Counted from the stretch's first letter, positions 43,652 to 53,141 are shown. The stretch: 64,000 nucleotides of DNA from Candidatus Viadribacter manganicus (GCF_001679665.1 NZ_CP013244.1:1-64000), one strand, 5' to 3'. Program-made: numbers and translations. Notes: generated by a model not told the origin, from the sequence alone.

Positions 43652-43748
43652 GGTTAACGCTCCGGCGCCCCGCGACGGCGGGCTGCGAACTACTATAAGT
43701 ATCGCCGCTTAGCACAGTCCGAAACTGTGAGGGTAAACGGAGCACAAG

Positions 43749-44855
43749 ATGGGTCAGGGACCGCTCTCGGGCGTTAGGATCGTCGAATTCGCCGGCATCG
43801 GGCCAGGTCCGTTTTGCTGCATGCTGCTCTCGGACATGGGCGCTGACGTCGTACGCGTTGACCGGAAAGGCGGTCGGCCGGCGTTCAAGGCTGACATTCC
43901 TGCACGCGGTCGCAGGCACGTTGTGCTTGATCTTAAAGAACCGAACGACGTCGGTGTTGCACTCGGGCTGATCGAGAAGGCCGACGTGGTGATCGAAGGC
44001 TTTCGTCCAGGTGTGATGGAACGCTTGGGTCTGGGGCCGGATGAGGCGCTGAAGCGAAATCCAAAACTGATCTATGGCCGCATGACGGGTTGGGGGCAGA
44101 CAGGACCGCTTGCTGAAGCGGCCGGACACGATCTGAACTACATCGCAATTTCCGGCGCCCTGCACGCCATGGGACGCAAGGATGATACTCCGGCGCCGCC
44201 GCTCAATCTCGTTGGCGATTATGGCGGCGGCTCTCTCTATCTCGCCATGGGGGTCTGCGCCGCACTGTTCGAGGCGCAGCGTTCAGGGAAGGGGCAGGTG
44301 ATCGATGCTGCGATCACTGATGGCGCAGCTTCACTGATGAGCGTGATTTACGGGCTGCGTGCTTCGGGAATCTGGAGCGACGATCGCGACGCAAATCTCC
44401 TCGATGGCGGAGCGCATTTCTACGATGTGTACAAAACCAAAGACGGCAAGTTCGTCTCCATCGGTTCCATCGAGCCGCAGTTCTACGCCCTCCTCATCGA
44501 GAAAACCGGGCTCAAGGATGATCCCAAATTCGCATTTCATATGAACAAGGGCGACTGGCCTGAACTGTCCTTGAAATTAGCGGACGTGATCGCGACCAAA
44601 ACGCGCGATGAATGGAGCGCCCTGATGGAAGGCACAGACGTTTGTTTCGCCCCGGTTTTGAGCATGGCCGAGGCGCCTACCCATCCGCACAACGTGGCGC
44701 GAGGGACGTTTGTGGACCTCGAAGGTCTCGTCCAACCGGCCCCGGCCCCAAGATTTTCGCGTACCCCCTCCGCCATTCAGGGTCCGCCCGGCGGCATGGG
44801 CGCAAAAACCGAGGAAATTCTGGATGAATGGGGAATTTCAGCCCGCCCATTATGA
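43749..44855 (+). CDS. CaiB/BaiF CoA transferase family protein (alpha-methylacyl-CoA racemase-like)
   Basis: The 368-residue protein begins [21 protein letters not shown] and has the class III CoA transferase boxes ([31 protein letters not shown] [50 protein letters not shown]). The GHDLNY segment with the His-Asp pair resembles alpha-methylacyl-CoA racemases. It would act on branched or steroid acyl-CoAs. No partner operon is seen. Confidence 0.88.
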   Translation: MGQGPLSGVRIVEFAGIGPGPFCCMLLSDMGADVVRVDRKGGRPAFKADIPARGRRHVVLDLKEPNDVGVALGLIEKADVVIEGFRPGVMERLGLGPDEALKRNPKLIYGRMTGWGQTGPLAEAAGHDLNYIAISGALHAMGRKDDTPAPPLNLVGDYGGGSLYLAMGVCAALFEAQRSGKGQVIDAAITDGAASLMSVIYGLRASGIWSDDRDANLLDGGAHFYDVYKTKDGKFVSIGSIEPQFYALLIEKTGLKDDPKFAFHMNKGDWPELSLKLADVIATKTRDEWSALMEGTDVCFAPVLSMAEAPTHPHNVARGTFVDLEGLVQPAPAPRFSRTPSAIQGPPGGMGAKTEEILDEWGISARPL

Positions 44856-44948
44856 TTGGCGGCTTCAGACCAGGTTCAGCGCGAATATCGTTTTATCATC
44901 CCCGGTTCCGGACGATTTTCGTCCCTCGCTCGTACCGGGATCAGGTTC

Positions 44949-45004
44949 TCACCCCACCTTAGGGGTGAAGCAAAAGCACCGGCAGCCGGCTCAGCTGCCG
45001 GTGC
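44949..45004 (+). other. Two adjacent hairpins before scoA
   Basis: Hairpin 1: TCACCCC (44949-44955) with GGGGTGA (44962-44968). Hairpin 2: GCACCGGCAG (44976-44985) with CTGCCGGTGC (44995-45004), a perfect 10-base stem. Neither is followed by a T-run. They lie in the 230-base gap between the CaiB gene and scoA and may end transcription of the first or form the leader of scoAB. Confidence 0.5.
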
Positions 45005-45087
45005 AATTGCGTTCAGGGCAAATCTGAAACTTGCATATCCGCCACGGCATGTTGCGCCCCCGCACGCCGCTACGTAAAGGGGCGCCC

Positions 45088-45795
45088 ATGGCCAACAAAG
45101 TTTATCCGGACGCGAAGTCCGCGCTCGAGGGTTTTACCTTCGACGGTATGTCGGTGATGAGTGGCGGCTTCGGCCTCTGCGGAATCCCTGAGAACCTTAT
45201 CATCGCCCTCCGTGACACGGGCGTTAAGGGCATCACGGTAATCTCGAATAATGCCGGCGTGGACGGCTGGGGCTTGGGTCTTCTGCTTGAGACGAAGCAG
45301 ATCAAGAAGATGGTCAGCTCATACGTCGGTGAGAACAAGGAATTCGCGCGCCAGTATCTGAGTGGCGAATTGGAACTTGAATTCAATCCCCAGGGTACGT
45401 TGGCCGAACGTTGCCGAGCGGGCGGAGCCGGGATCGCGGGGTTTTACACCAAGACTGGCGTGGGCACGCTGGTGGCGGACGGCAAAGAGACGAAGGTCTT
45501 CAACGGCGAGACGTTCGTGCTTGAAACCGGATTGGTCGCCGATCTCTCGATTGTGAAGGCCTGGAAGGGCGACAAAGAAGGCAATCTGATTTTCCGTAAG
45601 ACGGCGCGCAACTTCAATCCGATGATGGCGACTGCCGGCAAGAAGTGCGTCGCTGAAGTCGAAATTCTCGTTGAAACCGGCGAGCTCGATCCGGACGCCA
45701 TTCACACGCCAGGTATCTACGTCGATCGCATCGTTCAAGGCTCGTTCGAAAAGCGCATTGAACAACGCACGGTCACCAAGCGGGAGAACGCATAA
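45088..45795 (+). CDS. scoA: 3-oxoacid CoA-transferase subunit A
   Basis: ScoA with ScoB moves CoA from succinyl-CoA to acetoacetate or another 3-oxoacid. The start at 45088 gives 235 residues with [17 protein letters not shown] and a later [12 protein letters not shown]. The upstream in-frame reading from 45031 has no family support. The stop overlaps the ATG of scoB by one base. Confidence 0.95.
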   Translation: MANKVYPDAKSALEGFTFDGMSVMSGGFGLCGIPENLIIALRDTGVKGITVISNNAGVDGWGLGLLLETKQIKKMVSSYVGENKEFARQYLSGELELEFNPQGTLAERCRAGGAGIAGFYTKTGVGTLVADGKETKVFNGETFVLETGLVADLSIVKAWKGDKEGNLIFRKTARNFNPMMATAGKKCVAEVEILVETGELDPDAIHTPGIYVDRIVQGSFEKRIEQRTVTKRENA

Positions 45796-46442
45796 TGGCT
45801 TGGTCTCGTGATCAACTCGCTCAGCGCGCCGCCAAGGAATTGCGCGACGGCTACTACGTCAATCTGGGCATCGGGATTCCGACGCTCGTCGCGAACTACA
45901 TTCCCGACGGGATGGAAGTCACTTTGCAGTCCGAGAACGGAATGCTTGGCATGGGGCCATTCCCTTACGACGAAGACGTCGATGCGGACCTGATCAATGC
46001 CGGCAAGCAAACCATCACGGCGCTGAAGAAGACCTCCTACTTTTCGTCGGCGGATTCGTTCGCGATGATCCGCGGCGGTCACATTGACCTTTCGATCCTG
46101 GGCGCGATGGAGGTCAATGAGCGCGGCGACCTCGCGAATTGGATGGTCCCCGGCAAAATGGTGAAGGGGATGGGCGGGGCGATGGATCTTGTCGCCGGCG
46201 TCAAACGCGTCGTGGTTGTCATGGAGCACACTTCCAAGGACGGCGCCTCGAAGCTTCTCAAGACGTGCACGTTGCCTGTGACTGGTATCAACGTCGTTGA
46301 TCTGGTGATCACCGACCTTGGCGTATTCGAGATCGATAAGCTGGGCGCGCAGCCGATGAAGCTGATCCAGCTCGCCGATGGCGTCAGCCTCGATGAAATC
46401 ACCGCCAAAACCGAAGCGTCGTTCGTGAACGGGCTGGCTTAA
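45795..46442 (+). CDS. scoB: 3-oxoacid CoA-transferase subunit B
   Basis: The 215-residue subunit carries the catalytic glutamate in [14 protein letters not shown], and [11 protein letters not shown] at its start. The pair forms the cytoplasmic SCOT-like enzyme. A tRNA-Ser gene follows, which is the integration site of the next region. Confidence 0.95.
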   Translation: MAWSRDQLAQRAAKELRDGYYVNLGIGIPTLVANYIPDGMEVTLQSENGMLGMGPFPYDEDVDADLINAGKQTITALKKTSYFSSADSFAMIRGGHIDLSILGAMEVNERGDLANWMVPGKMVKGMGGAMDLVAGVKRVVVVMEHTSKDGASKLLKTCTLPVTGINVVDLVITDLGVFEIDKLGAQPMKLIQLADGVSLDEITAKTEASFVNGLA

Positions 46443-46496
46443 GGACGCTTTGTCCGCTTGCGGTGGACCGGGGACGCTGGTACCCGCCACCGCTCC

Positions 46497-46586
46497 GGAG
46501 GGATGGCCGAGTGGTTTAAGGCACTAGTCTTGAAAACTAGCGTGGATGCAAGTCCACCGTGGGTTCGAATCCCACTCCCTCCGCCA
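46497..46586 (+). tRNA. tRNA-Ser (UGA anticodon)
   Basis: A 90-base class II tRNA: acceptor GGAGGGA/TCCCTCC, anticodon loop CTTGAAA in stem ACTAG/CTAGC-like (anticodon TGA), a long variable arm, and T-arm GTGGGTTCGAATCCCAC, with encoded CCA. It borders the integrase gene, as tRNA 3' ends commonly serve as att sites for P4-type integrases. Confidence 0.95.
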
Positions 46587-46779
46587 CAGGCCCTGTTTGT
46601 CCACGTTCTCTCACGTCCGCAGACGACCGGCTATTGACCCATAGAACAGCGTTAAATCAGGGTTAATCCGACATTCCTCGGCTCGTTAATGGCAGTTGAC
46701 GTTCGGTCCCCACCGGGCTTAGATTCGTTGATAGGGGCGTGGATTGGCCCCAGAATGGGAATCGAACCGGGGGCCTGGC

Positions 46780-48027
46780 GTGGCCGCAAACAAGCTTTCT
46801 GATGCGAAGATCAAGCGCCTTTCGGCGCCCGGGATCTATGCGGACGGCGCCGGGCTTTACCTTCAGGTGACGCGCGGCAAGGCGGGGGACGCGCGCCGGT
46901 CATGGTTTGTGCGGCTGCGCCTACCTGAAGGGCGTTCGCGCGATATGGGGCTTGGGACATTCGAGCTTGTGCCGCTGGCCGACGCTCGCACGAAAGCGCT
47001 CGCCGCACGGGTTGAGGCTAAGGCCGGGCGCGACCCACTGGCGGCGCGCGAGGCTGAAAAACTCCAAGCCAAAGTTGAGGCCGCCCGGGCGCTCACCTTT
47101 CGCCAAGCGGCCGAGGCCTACATCGCCGCGCACCGCGATCGCTGGCGCAGCGCCAAGCACGCAAACCAATGGTCGGTGACGCTCGCGACTTACGCTTACC
47201 CGGTCTTCGGCGATTTCCAGGTGGCGGTGATCGACAAGCGCGACGTGTTGGCCGTGCTTGAACCGATCTGGGCCGCCAAGCCCGAAACCGCCTCCCGCCT
47301 GCGCGGGCGGATTGAAGCGGTGCTGGATTGGGCTGCCGAGCGCGGCTATCGGGCCGAAGGCGACAACCCGGCCCGCCGCGATCGGCTGAAGCATTCGCTC
47401 CCGTCTCGTGCGGCGCTCGCCAAGGCGAAGCCGCGCGGCAACCATGCGGCGCTCCCGTTCACTGATGCGCCGGCCTTCTGGCGCGAGTTGGCGCAGCGCG
47501 AAGGGGTTGCGCCCCGTGCCTTGGCGTTTGCCATTCTAACCGCTGCGCGCACCGGCGAAGTCATCGGCGCTGATTGGCGCGAGATGGACCTTGTTAACGC
47601 TGTGTGGACGCTGGGCGCCGATCGAATGAAGGGCGGTAGGGAACACCGCGTGCCGTTGTCAAAGCCCGCTGTGGCCTTGCTACGCGAGTTGGGACCGAAG
47701 GAAGCAGGGCCGGTGTTCGCTGGGCCGAACGGGGCGCTTTCCAATATGGCGCTCTTGCAAACGCTGCGGCGCATGGGGCGGGCCGACGTGACGGCTCATG
47801 GCTTCCGTTCGACGTTTCGCGATTGGGCTGCCGAGCGCACGGCGTTCGCACGTGAAGTGGCTGAAGCCGCGCTCGCCCACGCGATTGGCGACAAGGTGGA
47901 AGCCGCCTATCGACGAGGCGATCTGTTCGACAAGCGCCGAAGGCTCATGGGCGCATGGGCGGGCTATCTTGAAACGCCAACCGCTAAGAGCTCGGTGGTA
48001 GGACTTAGGGTTAAGCAAAGCACCTGA
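46780..48027 (+). CDS. P4-type tyrosine integrase
   Basis: The 415-residue protein has the DUF4102-type N terminus (NKLSDAKIKRLSAPGIYADG) and a tyrosine recombinase core: TAARTGEVIGADW (Arg), HGFRSTFRDWAAE (HxxR) and a late AYRRGDLFDKRRR with the Tyr. It integrates DNA at tRNA genes. A GTG at 46780 begins the family-like part; a TTG at 46744 would add 12 residues that are not typical. It lies about 190 bases from tRNA-Ser. Confidence 0.92.
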   Translation: MAANKLSDAKIKRLSAPGIYADGAGLYLQVTRGKAGDARRSWFVRLRLPEGRSRDMGLGTFELVPLADARTKALAARVEAKAGRDPLAAREAEKLQAKVEAARALTFRQAAEAYIAAHRDRWRSAKHANQWSVTLATYAYPVFGDFQVAVIDKRDVLAVLEPIWAAKPETASRLRGRIEAVLDWAAERGYRAEGDNPARRDRLKHSLPSRAALAKAKPRGNHAALPFTDAPAFWRELAQREGVAPRALAFAILTAARTGEVIGADWREMDLVNAVWTLGADRMKGGREHRVPLSKPAVALLRELGPKEAGPVFAGPNGALSNMALLQTLRRMGRADVTAHGFRSTFRDWAAERTAFAREVAEAALAHAIGDKVEAAYRRGDLFDKRRRLMGAWAGYLETPTAKSSVVGLRVKQST

Positions 48028-48032
48028 GGCGG

Positions 48033-49034
48033 GTGAGAGGCCGCTGCGAGCGGTGGCGCGCTCTTGCGAACGAGCGCGAACAGTTGAGAATCACACTCGC
48101 CATGATTCAGCTGACCGAAACGCAGCGCTGCGAGCGTGACCGATTGTTTGCCGAGCTTTCGGATGGACGCCTAGACCCCGGGGACGCTGAAGCGCAAGCG
48201 GCCGCGCTGGGACTGGGGCGGCTCACGCCGGCGCTCGAGCCCGCGCGCTTCGATCCGATGCGCGACACACATTGGACGCTCGCCATGGCCGTGGCCTGGA
48301 TTGCGTGGGCTGACTTAGGGCGCGTGCGCGACTGCCTTCCCCGGTGGCGTGACCAGCATCAAGACTGGTTCTGGCGCGAGTACACAGTTGGCGATGGCAC
48401 CGGCGGCATCCTTGTGCGCGCCGGCTGGCTCTTGGAGCGAACGTTCAAGGGCGAAGCGCCGCTGTTCATGTTGTCTCTGTGCGAGGCCATCGAAGCGAGC
48501 GAAGGCGTGCCGCCGGATGTGGCGCAGCGTGCGACCATTCATGACGCGAAGGCCGATCTGTGGGCCAAGTTGGGGGCTGGCCAACTCAAGGCAATCACAA
48601 TCGTGGATGGGTCGCCGAGGCAAATCCCGGAGCATGAATGGCCCTTCCTTGAACCGATCGAGCACCGGGGTACCGACGTGCTTAGAGCGGGACGGGACAT
48701 GTTCGCGATGGCGACTACCTACAATGCGAATGACATTCTGTTGTGGCGCGAGGACGTCCTGCGGCTTTGGTCGGAGCGAGCGCCAACAGCGGCAGGCGAG
48801 GTCCGCGCAGAAAAGTCGCTGCGCGCTCTTTGCGAGTCCGCGGCGAATGGCGGATTGTGGCCGAAGGCGAGCGAGTGGCCCGCAGCCGCGGCAAAGGAAT
48901 TCAATATCAGCGGCCGTGGTGCTCTTCGGGTGTGGGCGAAAGTCGCTGAAGATTTTCCGGCTTTGAGTTCCTCGGCGGGCAAGCCAAAGCGCCGGCGCGC
49001 GGATACGACCAAAGTAAAGCGCGGCGCCAATTGA
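48033..49034 (+). CDS. Hypothetical protein of the integrative element
   Basis: The 333-residue protein (GTG at 48033; an ATG at 48102 is an alternative) has no recognised family. It is mixed helix, with a Trp-rich centre (DTHWTLAMAVAWIAWADLG, WREYTVGDGTGG) and a basic tail (KPKRRRADTTKVKR) suggesting DNA association. It follows the integrase by 5 bases, so both are probably on one transcript. Similar proteins next to P4 integrases are common in alphaproteobacterial islands, from memory. Confidence 0.7.
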   Translation: MRGRCERWRALANEREQLRITLAMIQLTETQRCERDRLFAELSDGRLDPGDAEAQAAALGLGRLTPALEPARFDPMRDTHWTLAMAVAWIAWADLGRVRDCLPRWRDQHQDWFWREYTVGDGTGGILVRAGWLLERTFKGEAPLFMLSLCEAIEASEGVPPDVAQRATIHDAKADLWAKLGAGQLKAITIVDGSPRQIPEHEWPFLEPIEHRGTDVLRAGRDMFAMATTYNANDILLWREDVLRLWSERAPTAAGEVRAEKSLRALCESAANGGLWPKASEWPAAAAKEFNISGRGALRVWAKVAEDFPALSSSAGKPKRRRADTTKVKRGAN

Positions 49035-49063
49035 ATCCGTGACAGGGGATTGATGCCGCGCTC

Positions 49064-49116
49064 GCATCCATTCTCCCGACCACGCGCATAACCGCGTGTG
49101 AACGGAGAACGGATGC
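49064..49116 (+). promoter_or_regulatory. Nested inverted repeat covering the ribosome site of the AlpA-like gene
   Basis: The outer arms GCATCCATTCTCC (49064-49076) and GGAGAACGGATGC (49104-49116) pair at 12 of 13 positions. The inner arms CACGCG (49081-49086) and CGCGTG (49093-49098) are perfect with a CATAAC loop. The likely ribosome site GGAG (49104-49107) of the gene starting at 49118 lies inside the outer stem. It could control translation as RNA, or serve as an operator as DNA. Confidence 0.6.
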
Positions 49117-49117
49117 A

Positions 49118-49321
49118 ATGCCTCGCTTCTACACAGTTAAGCAATTTTGTGCGGCGTACCCCATGGGGCGCACGCGCCTGTACGAGTTGATCTCCCAAGG
49201 CAAAATCGATGCGGTGAAGGATGGCCCGCGAACGCTCATTCCGGCCGAGTCTGCCGAAGCGTGGGCGGCCTCACTGCCGCGCTTCAAATCCGCCGCCGCC
49301 AACGCGCAACCGCAAGCGTGA
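49118..49321 (+). CDS. AlpA/MerR-like helix-turn-helix regulator
   Basis: The 67-residue protein has YTVKQFCAAYPMGRTRLYEL (helix-turn-helix) and then ISQGKIDAVKDGPRTLIPAE, the typical AlpA/excisionase-type layout. Such proteins activate or direct excision in P4-like elements. Its ribosome site is in the nested inverted repeat just upstream. Confidence 0.8.
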   Translation: MPRFYTVKQFCAAYPMGRTRLYELISQGKIDAVKDGPRTLIPAESAEAWAASLPRFKSAAANAQPQA

Positions 49322-49333
49322 GGGTGCGCAACT

Positions 49334-49606
49334 ATGGCCAAAAACGAACGAGCCGCCGCACGGGCTAGTGCGGCGGGCTCGAGAATTGATGCGCTTTGCA
49401 GTCACGCGGCGCGCAATCAATGTAGCCCTTCCATTGTCTACGATCAACGCCGCGCACACGCCGGGCGTTGGTTAGCAGAACTGACAAGCCGGGCCGCGAG
49501 CGAGGCGCCTAGTCGGGAAGCACGGGAGCGCTGGCACGCCGCCACCGCCTGCATATTTGATGCGCTCGCAATCGAAGCGCGCGCCAATTGCGGGAGGCGC
49601 GCATGA
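49334..49606 (+). CDS. Small hypothetical protein of the integrative element
   Basis: A 90-residue, Ala/Arg-rich, mainly helical protein (DQRRAHAGRWLAELTSRAAS, HAATACIFDALAIEARAN). It starts 12 bases after the AlpA-like gene and overlaps the primase gene as ATGA. No family is recognised. Confidence 0.6.
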   Translation: MAKNERAAARASAAGSRIDALCSHAARNQCSPSIVYDQRRAHAGRWLAELTSRAASEAPSREARERWHAATACIFDALAIEARANCGRRA

Positions 49607-50478
49607 ACCGCGCGACCCTCTTAGCCTCAGCGATCAAACTCGCGGCGCTGGGTTTGCGGCCAGTGCCAATGATCGCTGGGGACAAGCGCCCCGCGCTGAA
49701 AGGCTGGCGCGAGCGTGAAAGCTGCAACGCCGAGGCGGTGGCCGCGCTGTTCGCCGATGCGCCGCGGGCCAGCGGTCTAGCAATCGCCACCGGCGCGGGC
49801 GTGGTGGTGATCGATCTTGATCGCAATCATGCGAGCGGCGCCGATGGCGTAAAGTCATTCGCGGCGCTTATTGCGGAGCATGGGCGAGGCGAAGTCCTGG
49901 CGCTCGGGCCGCGCGTGCGCACGCCACGCCGTGGCGTGCATCTCTATTTCGCGTGCGACACGTCGCTTCGCTTGCGTAACCGCGTCGCTCTAGCGCCCGG
50001 TGTTGACGTAAAGGGCGAAGGCGGACTCGCCACGGCGCCGCCATCGCCGAACTATCATTGGAGACCCGCGCCGTTTGAGCACAGTCTGCCGCAAGTGCCC
50101 GGTTGGTTATTGGCGCTCATTGATCCGCCGAAGCCGCCTCCCATCCCACAAGAAGCGGCGGTGCGGACCTATAGCGGGACCATTCATCCCTATGCGTACG
50201 CCGCGTTAGAGCGCGAGTTGCGAGCCGTCGCGGCTACGCTCGCCGGCGGGCGCAATGCAGCGCTCTACAAAGCTGCCGCATCGCTCGGCGAACTCGCGGC
50301 GGCCGGTTTGCTGCCGATTGAACCGCTGGCGAGCGGCTTAATGGATGCGGCACACACATGCGGACTCATTGGCGATGACGGCATCGCCGCCGCCGAGAGC
50401 ACCATCGCGAGCGGCTTGAAGCGCGGACTAGAAAACCCGCGTGCTGTCCCGCAACGCCAACAACGGAGGCGCGCATGA
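49603..50478 (+). CDS. Bifunctional DNA primase/polymerase (prim-pol) domain protein
   Basis: The 291-residue protein has the prim-pol core: LRPVPMIAGDKRPALKGWRE near the start, the DxD metal motif in GVVVIDLDRNHAS, and RTPRRGVHLYFACD with the catalytic His region, then VDVKGEGGLATAPPSPNY. It would start DNA synthesis for element replication. The ATG overlaps the upstream stop, and the stop overlaps the ATPase start, so it is co-translated with the RepA-like protein. Confidence 0.88.
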   Translation: MNRATLLASAIKLAALGLRPVPMIAGDKRPALKGWRERESCNAEAVAALFADAPRASGLAIATGAGVVVIDLDRNHASGADGVKSFAALIAEHGRGEVLALGPRVRTPRRGVHLYFACDTSLRLRNRVALAPGVDVKGEGGLATAPPSPNYHWRPAPFEHSLPQVPGWLLALIDPPKPPPIPQEAAVRTYSGTIHPYAYAALERELRAVAATLAGGRNAALYKAAASLGELAAAGLLPIEPLASGLMDAAHTCGLIGDDGIAAAESTIASGLKRGLENPRAVPQRQQRRRA

Positions 50479-51428
50479 GCGAGCTTTCGAATGTGCTGGC
50501 GCAATTTCCGCAGTCGCCGACGCCGATGGGCTCTGACATTCCGGCGCCGATCGCAGCGCGAGACTTCTTGCGCATGACGCTGCCGCCGCGCGAATTGCTG
50601 TTAGAGCCTTGGCTACCGGCCAAGGGATTGACCATGATTGCTGGACCGCGGGGACTAGGTAAGACGCACCTAGCGCTTGGTGTGGCGTGCGCTGTGGCCC
50701 GCGGTGGGCGGTTTCTCAAGTGGCAGGCGCCGAAGCCGAAACCGGTGCTCTACGTTGACGGCGAAATGCCTGCAGGCGCGCTGCAGGAGCGACTGGCGCG
50801 CAACGTCGCGGCCAACGATCCGAAAGATGCGGCGAACGAAAACTTTGCGTTGCTCGCTGCCGATCATTGCGAGTTTGGCTTGCCCGATCTGGCGACGCCC
50901 GAAGGCCAGGCCGCGTTAAGGCCAACGCTAGAGCCATTCGCGCTTATCGTGTTCGATAACCTTTCGAGTCTGTGCCGGAGCGGGCGCGAGAACGAAGCGG
51001 AGAGCTGGGCGCCAATGCAGGCGTGGGCGTTGGAACTGCGACGCGCCGGTAAGGCGGTGCTGTTCATTCACCACACGGGCAAAGGCGGCGCGCAACGCGG
51101 AACGAGCAAGCGGGAAGACGTGCTTGATAGCGTGCTCCTGCTTAAGCGGCCGGAGGATTATGACGCCTCCCAGGGCGCGCGCTTCATCGGCCAGTTCGAC
51201 AAAGCGCGAGGGTTCTATGGTCCTGATGCAGAGTCCTTTGAGGCCGCCCTTGGTGCTGACGGAGCGTGGGCGGTGAAGGGCGTCACCGCCGACCGTGACG
51301 CCGAAGTCAGAGAAATGCTGGAACAAGGCTTCAGCGCCGACGACATAGCACGAGATCTGAGCATCCACCGCTCGACCGTGTTTCGGATCAAGCAACGTTC
51401 GCAAGCGGTGAACGGTCATGCAGGTTAG
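50475..51428 (+). CDS. RepA-like RecA-fold ATPase
   Basis: The 317-residue protein is an AAA_25/RepA-type replicative helicase candidate: Walker A (IAGPRGLGKTHLALGV), Walker B-like (LYVDGEMPAG and LIVFDNLSSLCRSG), and HHTGKGGAQRGTSKRED, seen in RepA helicases. A C-terminal helix-turn-helix (FSADDIARDLSIHRSTVFRI) is added. It pairs with the prim-pol gene and the iteron-like repeats just downstream, giving the element a replication module. Confidence 0.85.
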   Translation: MSELSNVLAQFPQSPTPMGSDIPAPIAARDFLRMTLPPRELLLEPWLPAKGLTMIAGPRGLGKTHLALGVACAVARGGRFLKWQAPKPKPVLYVDGEMPAGALQERLARNVAANDPKDAANENFALLAADHCEFGLPDLATPEGQAALRPTLEPFALIVFDNLSSLCRSGRENEAESWAPMQAWALELRRAGKAVLFIHHTGKGGAQRGTSKREDVLDSVLLLKRPEDYDASQGARFIGQFDKARGFYGPDAESFEAALGADGAWAVKGVTADRDAEVREMLEQGFSADDIARDLSIHRSTVFRIKQRSQAVNGHAG

Positions 51429-51443
51429 TCCGAACACGGAGCA

Positions 51444-51613
51444 AGTCGCACAGTCGCAACCCCTATGCGTGCGACTGTGCGACTTTTGCAGGAGCGCGCG
51501 ACTGCCGGTGCGACTGGCGGTGCGACTATCGGACAAAACGCGTGCGCTGACGTTCGCGCCCGAGCGCAGTGTGCGACTGCCGATGCGACGGGCTTTGCGA
51601 CCACAGAGTCGCA
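51444..51613 (+). repeat. Iteron-like cluster of TGCGACT repeats
   Basis: The heptamer TGCGACT or its complement AGTCGCA occurs exactly at 51444, 51452, 51470, 51478, 51509, 51521, 51572 and 51607, with near copies at 51497, 51584 and 51596. The copies face both ways in a 170-base stretch beside the RepA-like gene, as would suit an origin or a protein-binding array. The repeats also fall in a coding frame (51465), so a coding explanation is possible. Confidence 0.55.
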
Positions 51614-52073
51614 CGCGATGCCAGAAGGTGAGACGGCGTGCGGCTCGCAACTCGCGCTTTCTACGGTGGCCGCGATGAGCGGTGCCGAATGCGGTCTGAT
51701 CTTCAATCTGTGGCGCGCTGCCATGCGTTTAGCTCAGTCGGAGGGTGTTCTGCAAAGCGGTGATGGCGCGCTGCATTGGAACTGGTGCGCGGATGCACAT
51801 GCCCTTGGGCACGATTGTCGATCGATTCCAGAAGGCTTCGAGCTGGGCGCCGTCCGAGTTGAGCCGCTCGTAAGAGGCAACAACAGCGGGCGCCGCCTGC
51901 GCGTTTGGCGGCTACCGCGGTCGGGTCACAGCGGGATCGAAGTCCTGCGCCTCGATTGGGATGAAGCTACTGCTGAGCCGAGCCCAGACGGGGGACTGCA
52001 AGTAAAAATGTTTGAGCGTGGTCTATGGGAGGCGGCTCTGCGGGAGCGCAGCGCGCGCTGTAAGGAGGTTTGA
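51465..52073 (+). CDS. Hypothetical protein of the integrative element
   Basis: An open frame of 202 codons. The first 50 residues are Ala/Thr-rich because they cross the TGCGACT repeats; the C-terminal 130 residues look more like a real domain (GLIFNLWRAAMRLAQSEGV, WNWCADAHALGHDC). The true start may be the ATG at 51618 or 51675. No family recognised. Confidence 0.5.
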   Translation: MRATVRLLQERATAGATGGATIGQNACADVRARAQCATADATGFATTESHAMPEGETACGSQLALSTVAAMSGAECGLIFNLWRAAMRLAQSEGVLQSGDGALHWNWCADAHALGHDCRSIPEGFELGAVRVEPLVRGNNSGRRLRVWRLPRSGHSGIEVLRLDWDEATAEPSPDGGLQVKMFERGLWEAALRERSARCKEV

Positions 52074-52074
52074 A

Positions 52075-52431
52075 ATGCACTTCGCAGGAACGATCGGTGT
52101 TCTAAGCAGACCGCAAGCTGCAATCAGCGCCGCGTGGTCGGCCATTAGCGTCGCTTGGCCAGCAGTGACGAGCACTAACGAGGACCGCGCAATCACGTGG
52201 GCGGGCGCTCTGGGATCTCGCACGGTTGTCGCTGAGTATTCGGGTAGTGGGACCATCTCGTATCGCGTGAACGGCGGCGCCTGGACCGTTGGTCCGTCCG
52301 TATCCATCACCAGCGGACAAACTGTAGGCTGGCGCATTCAGTTTGCCGGCAGCGAAAATCTGGCGGTGCCGGTCAAGGTCGATAGCGTTCTGCTCACGAG
52401 TTTCCAGGCTATCGCAACGGGTTTCCCGTGA
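52075..52431 (+). CDS. Hypothetical beta-rich protein
   Basis: A strong AAGGAGG site precedes the ATG at 52075. The 118-residue product looks beta-rich (GSGTISYRVNGGAWTVGPSV, then GQTVGWRIQFAGSENLAVPV), like a small sandwich or tail-like domain. The stop overlaps the next ATG by one base. Function unknown. Confidence 0.7.
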   Translation: MHFAGTIGVLSRPQAAISAAWSAISVAWPAVTSTNEDRAITWAGALGSRTVVAEYSGSGTISYRVNGGAWTVGPSVSITSGQTVGWRIQFAGSENLAVPVKVDSVLLTSFQAIATGFP

Positions 52432-53141
52432 TGAGAGCGCCGCAATCCGAGGCTAGAATGAAACGCACGCGAAAGGCGCGCGCGCCGAAACCTGTGGCGT
52501 CCACGCCTCGCTATGTTCCGAGCAAGGTCTTTCCAGTGCGCTCTCTTGCGGGCGCGACGCCGGCGGAACAGGCCCGCCAAATCGCAAGCGACCTCACTGC
52601 GCCGGAAGCATCGGCCACGCGCGTCATTGTCGCCGCCGAGGGCAAGAGCGTTGCGGGCGAGTGGTTGGACGTGCCCGGAACGCTTGCGGAGCTGCGAAGG
52701 GTGGCGACAAACACAACCGCTGGCGATCTCTCGCACGCTGAAGCCATGCTCATGAACCAGGCGCAAGCGCTTCAATCGCTATTCACGCGATTGATCGAAC
52801 GCGGGGTGGTGCAGGAGTCATTGCCCCAGTACGAGGCACATATGCGGCTCGCGTTGAAGGCGCAGGCGCAGTCACGCGCCACGCTTGAGACGCTGGCGAA
52901 TGTTCGCAACGGTCCGGTGATTTATGCACGGCAGGCGAATGTCGCGGCCGGGGCGCCGATGCAGGTCAATAACGGCGCGCCTGCTCACACGGGCGCGCGG
53001 CAAATTGAAAACCCGCCGAACCAACTATTGGAGCCATCTGATGACTGCTTGGACGATCGAACGCAGAGCGGCGCAGGCGCGTGCGATCCGCCGATGGAAG
53101 CCGTGGGAGCAAAGCACCGGGCCAAGAACATCAGAAGGTAA
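52431..53141 (+). CDS. Hypothetical protein of the integrative element
   Basis: A 236-residue protein (ATG at 52431, TGATG overlap with the previous stop). The N-terminal part is basic (MKRTRKARAPKPVA), the centre is helical with a likely coiled coil (AEAMLMNQAQALQSLFTRLI), and the tail is low complexity. A basic start suggests nucleic-acid contact, but no family is recognised. Confidence 0.65.
   Translation: MRAPQSEARMKRTRKARAPKPVASTPRYVPSKVFPVRSLAGATPAEQARQIASDLTAPEASATRVIVAAEGKSVAGEWLDVPGTLAELRRVATNTTAGDLSHAEAMLMNQAQALQSLFTRLIERGVVQESLPQYEAHMRLALKAQAQSRATLETLANVRNGPVIYARQANVAAGAPMQVNNGAPAHTGARQIENPPNQLLEPSDDCLDDRTQSGAGACDPPMEAVGAKHRAKNIRR

Noticed and set aside
51418..51678. Arg-rich frame over the TGCGACT repeats
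   Set aside because: It simply translates the repeats in another frame (VRLCDF, PVRLAVRL) and lacks any fold-like pattern.
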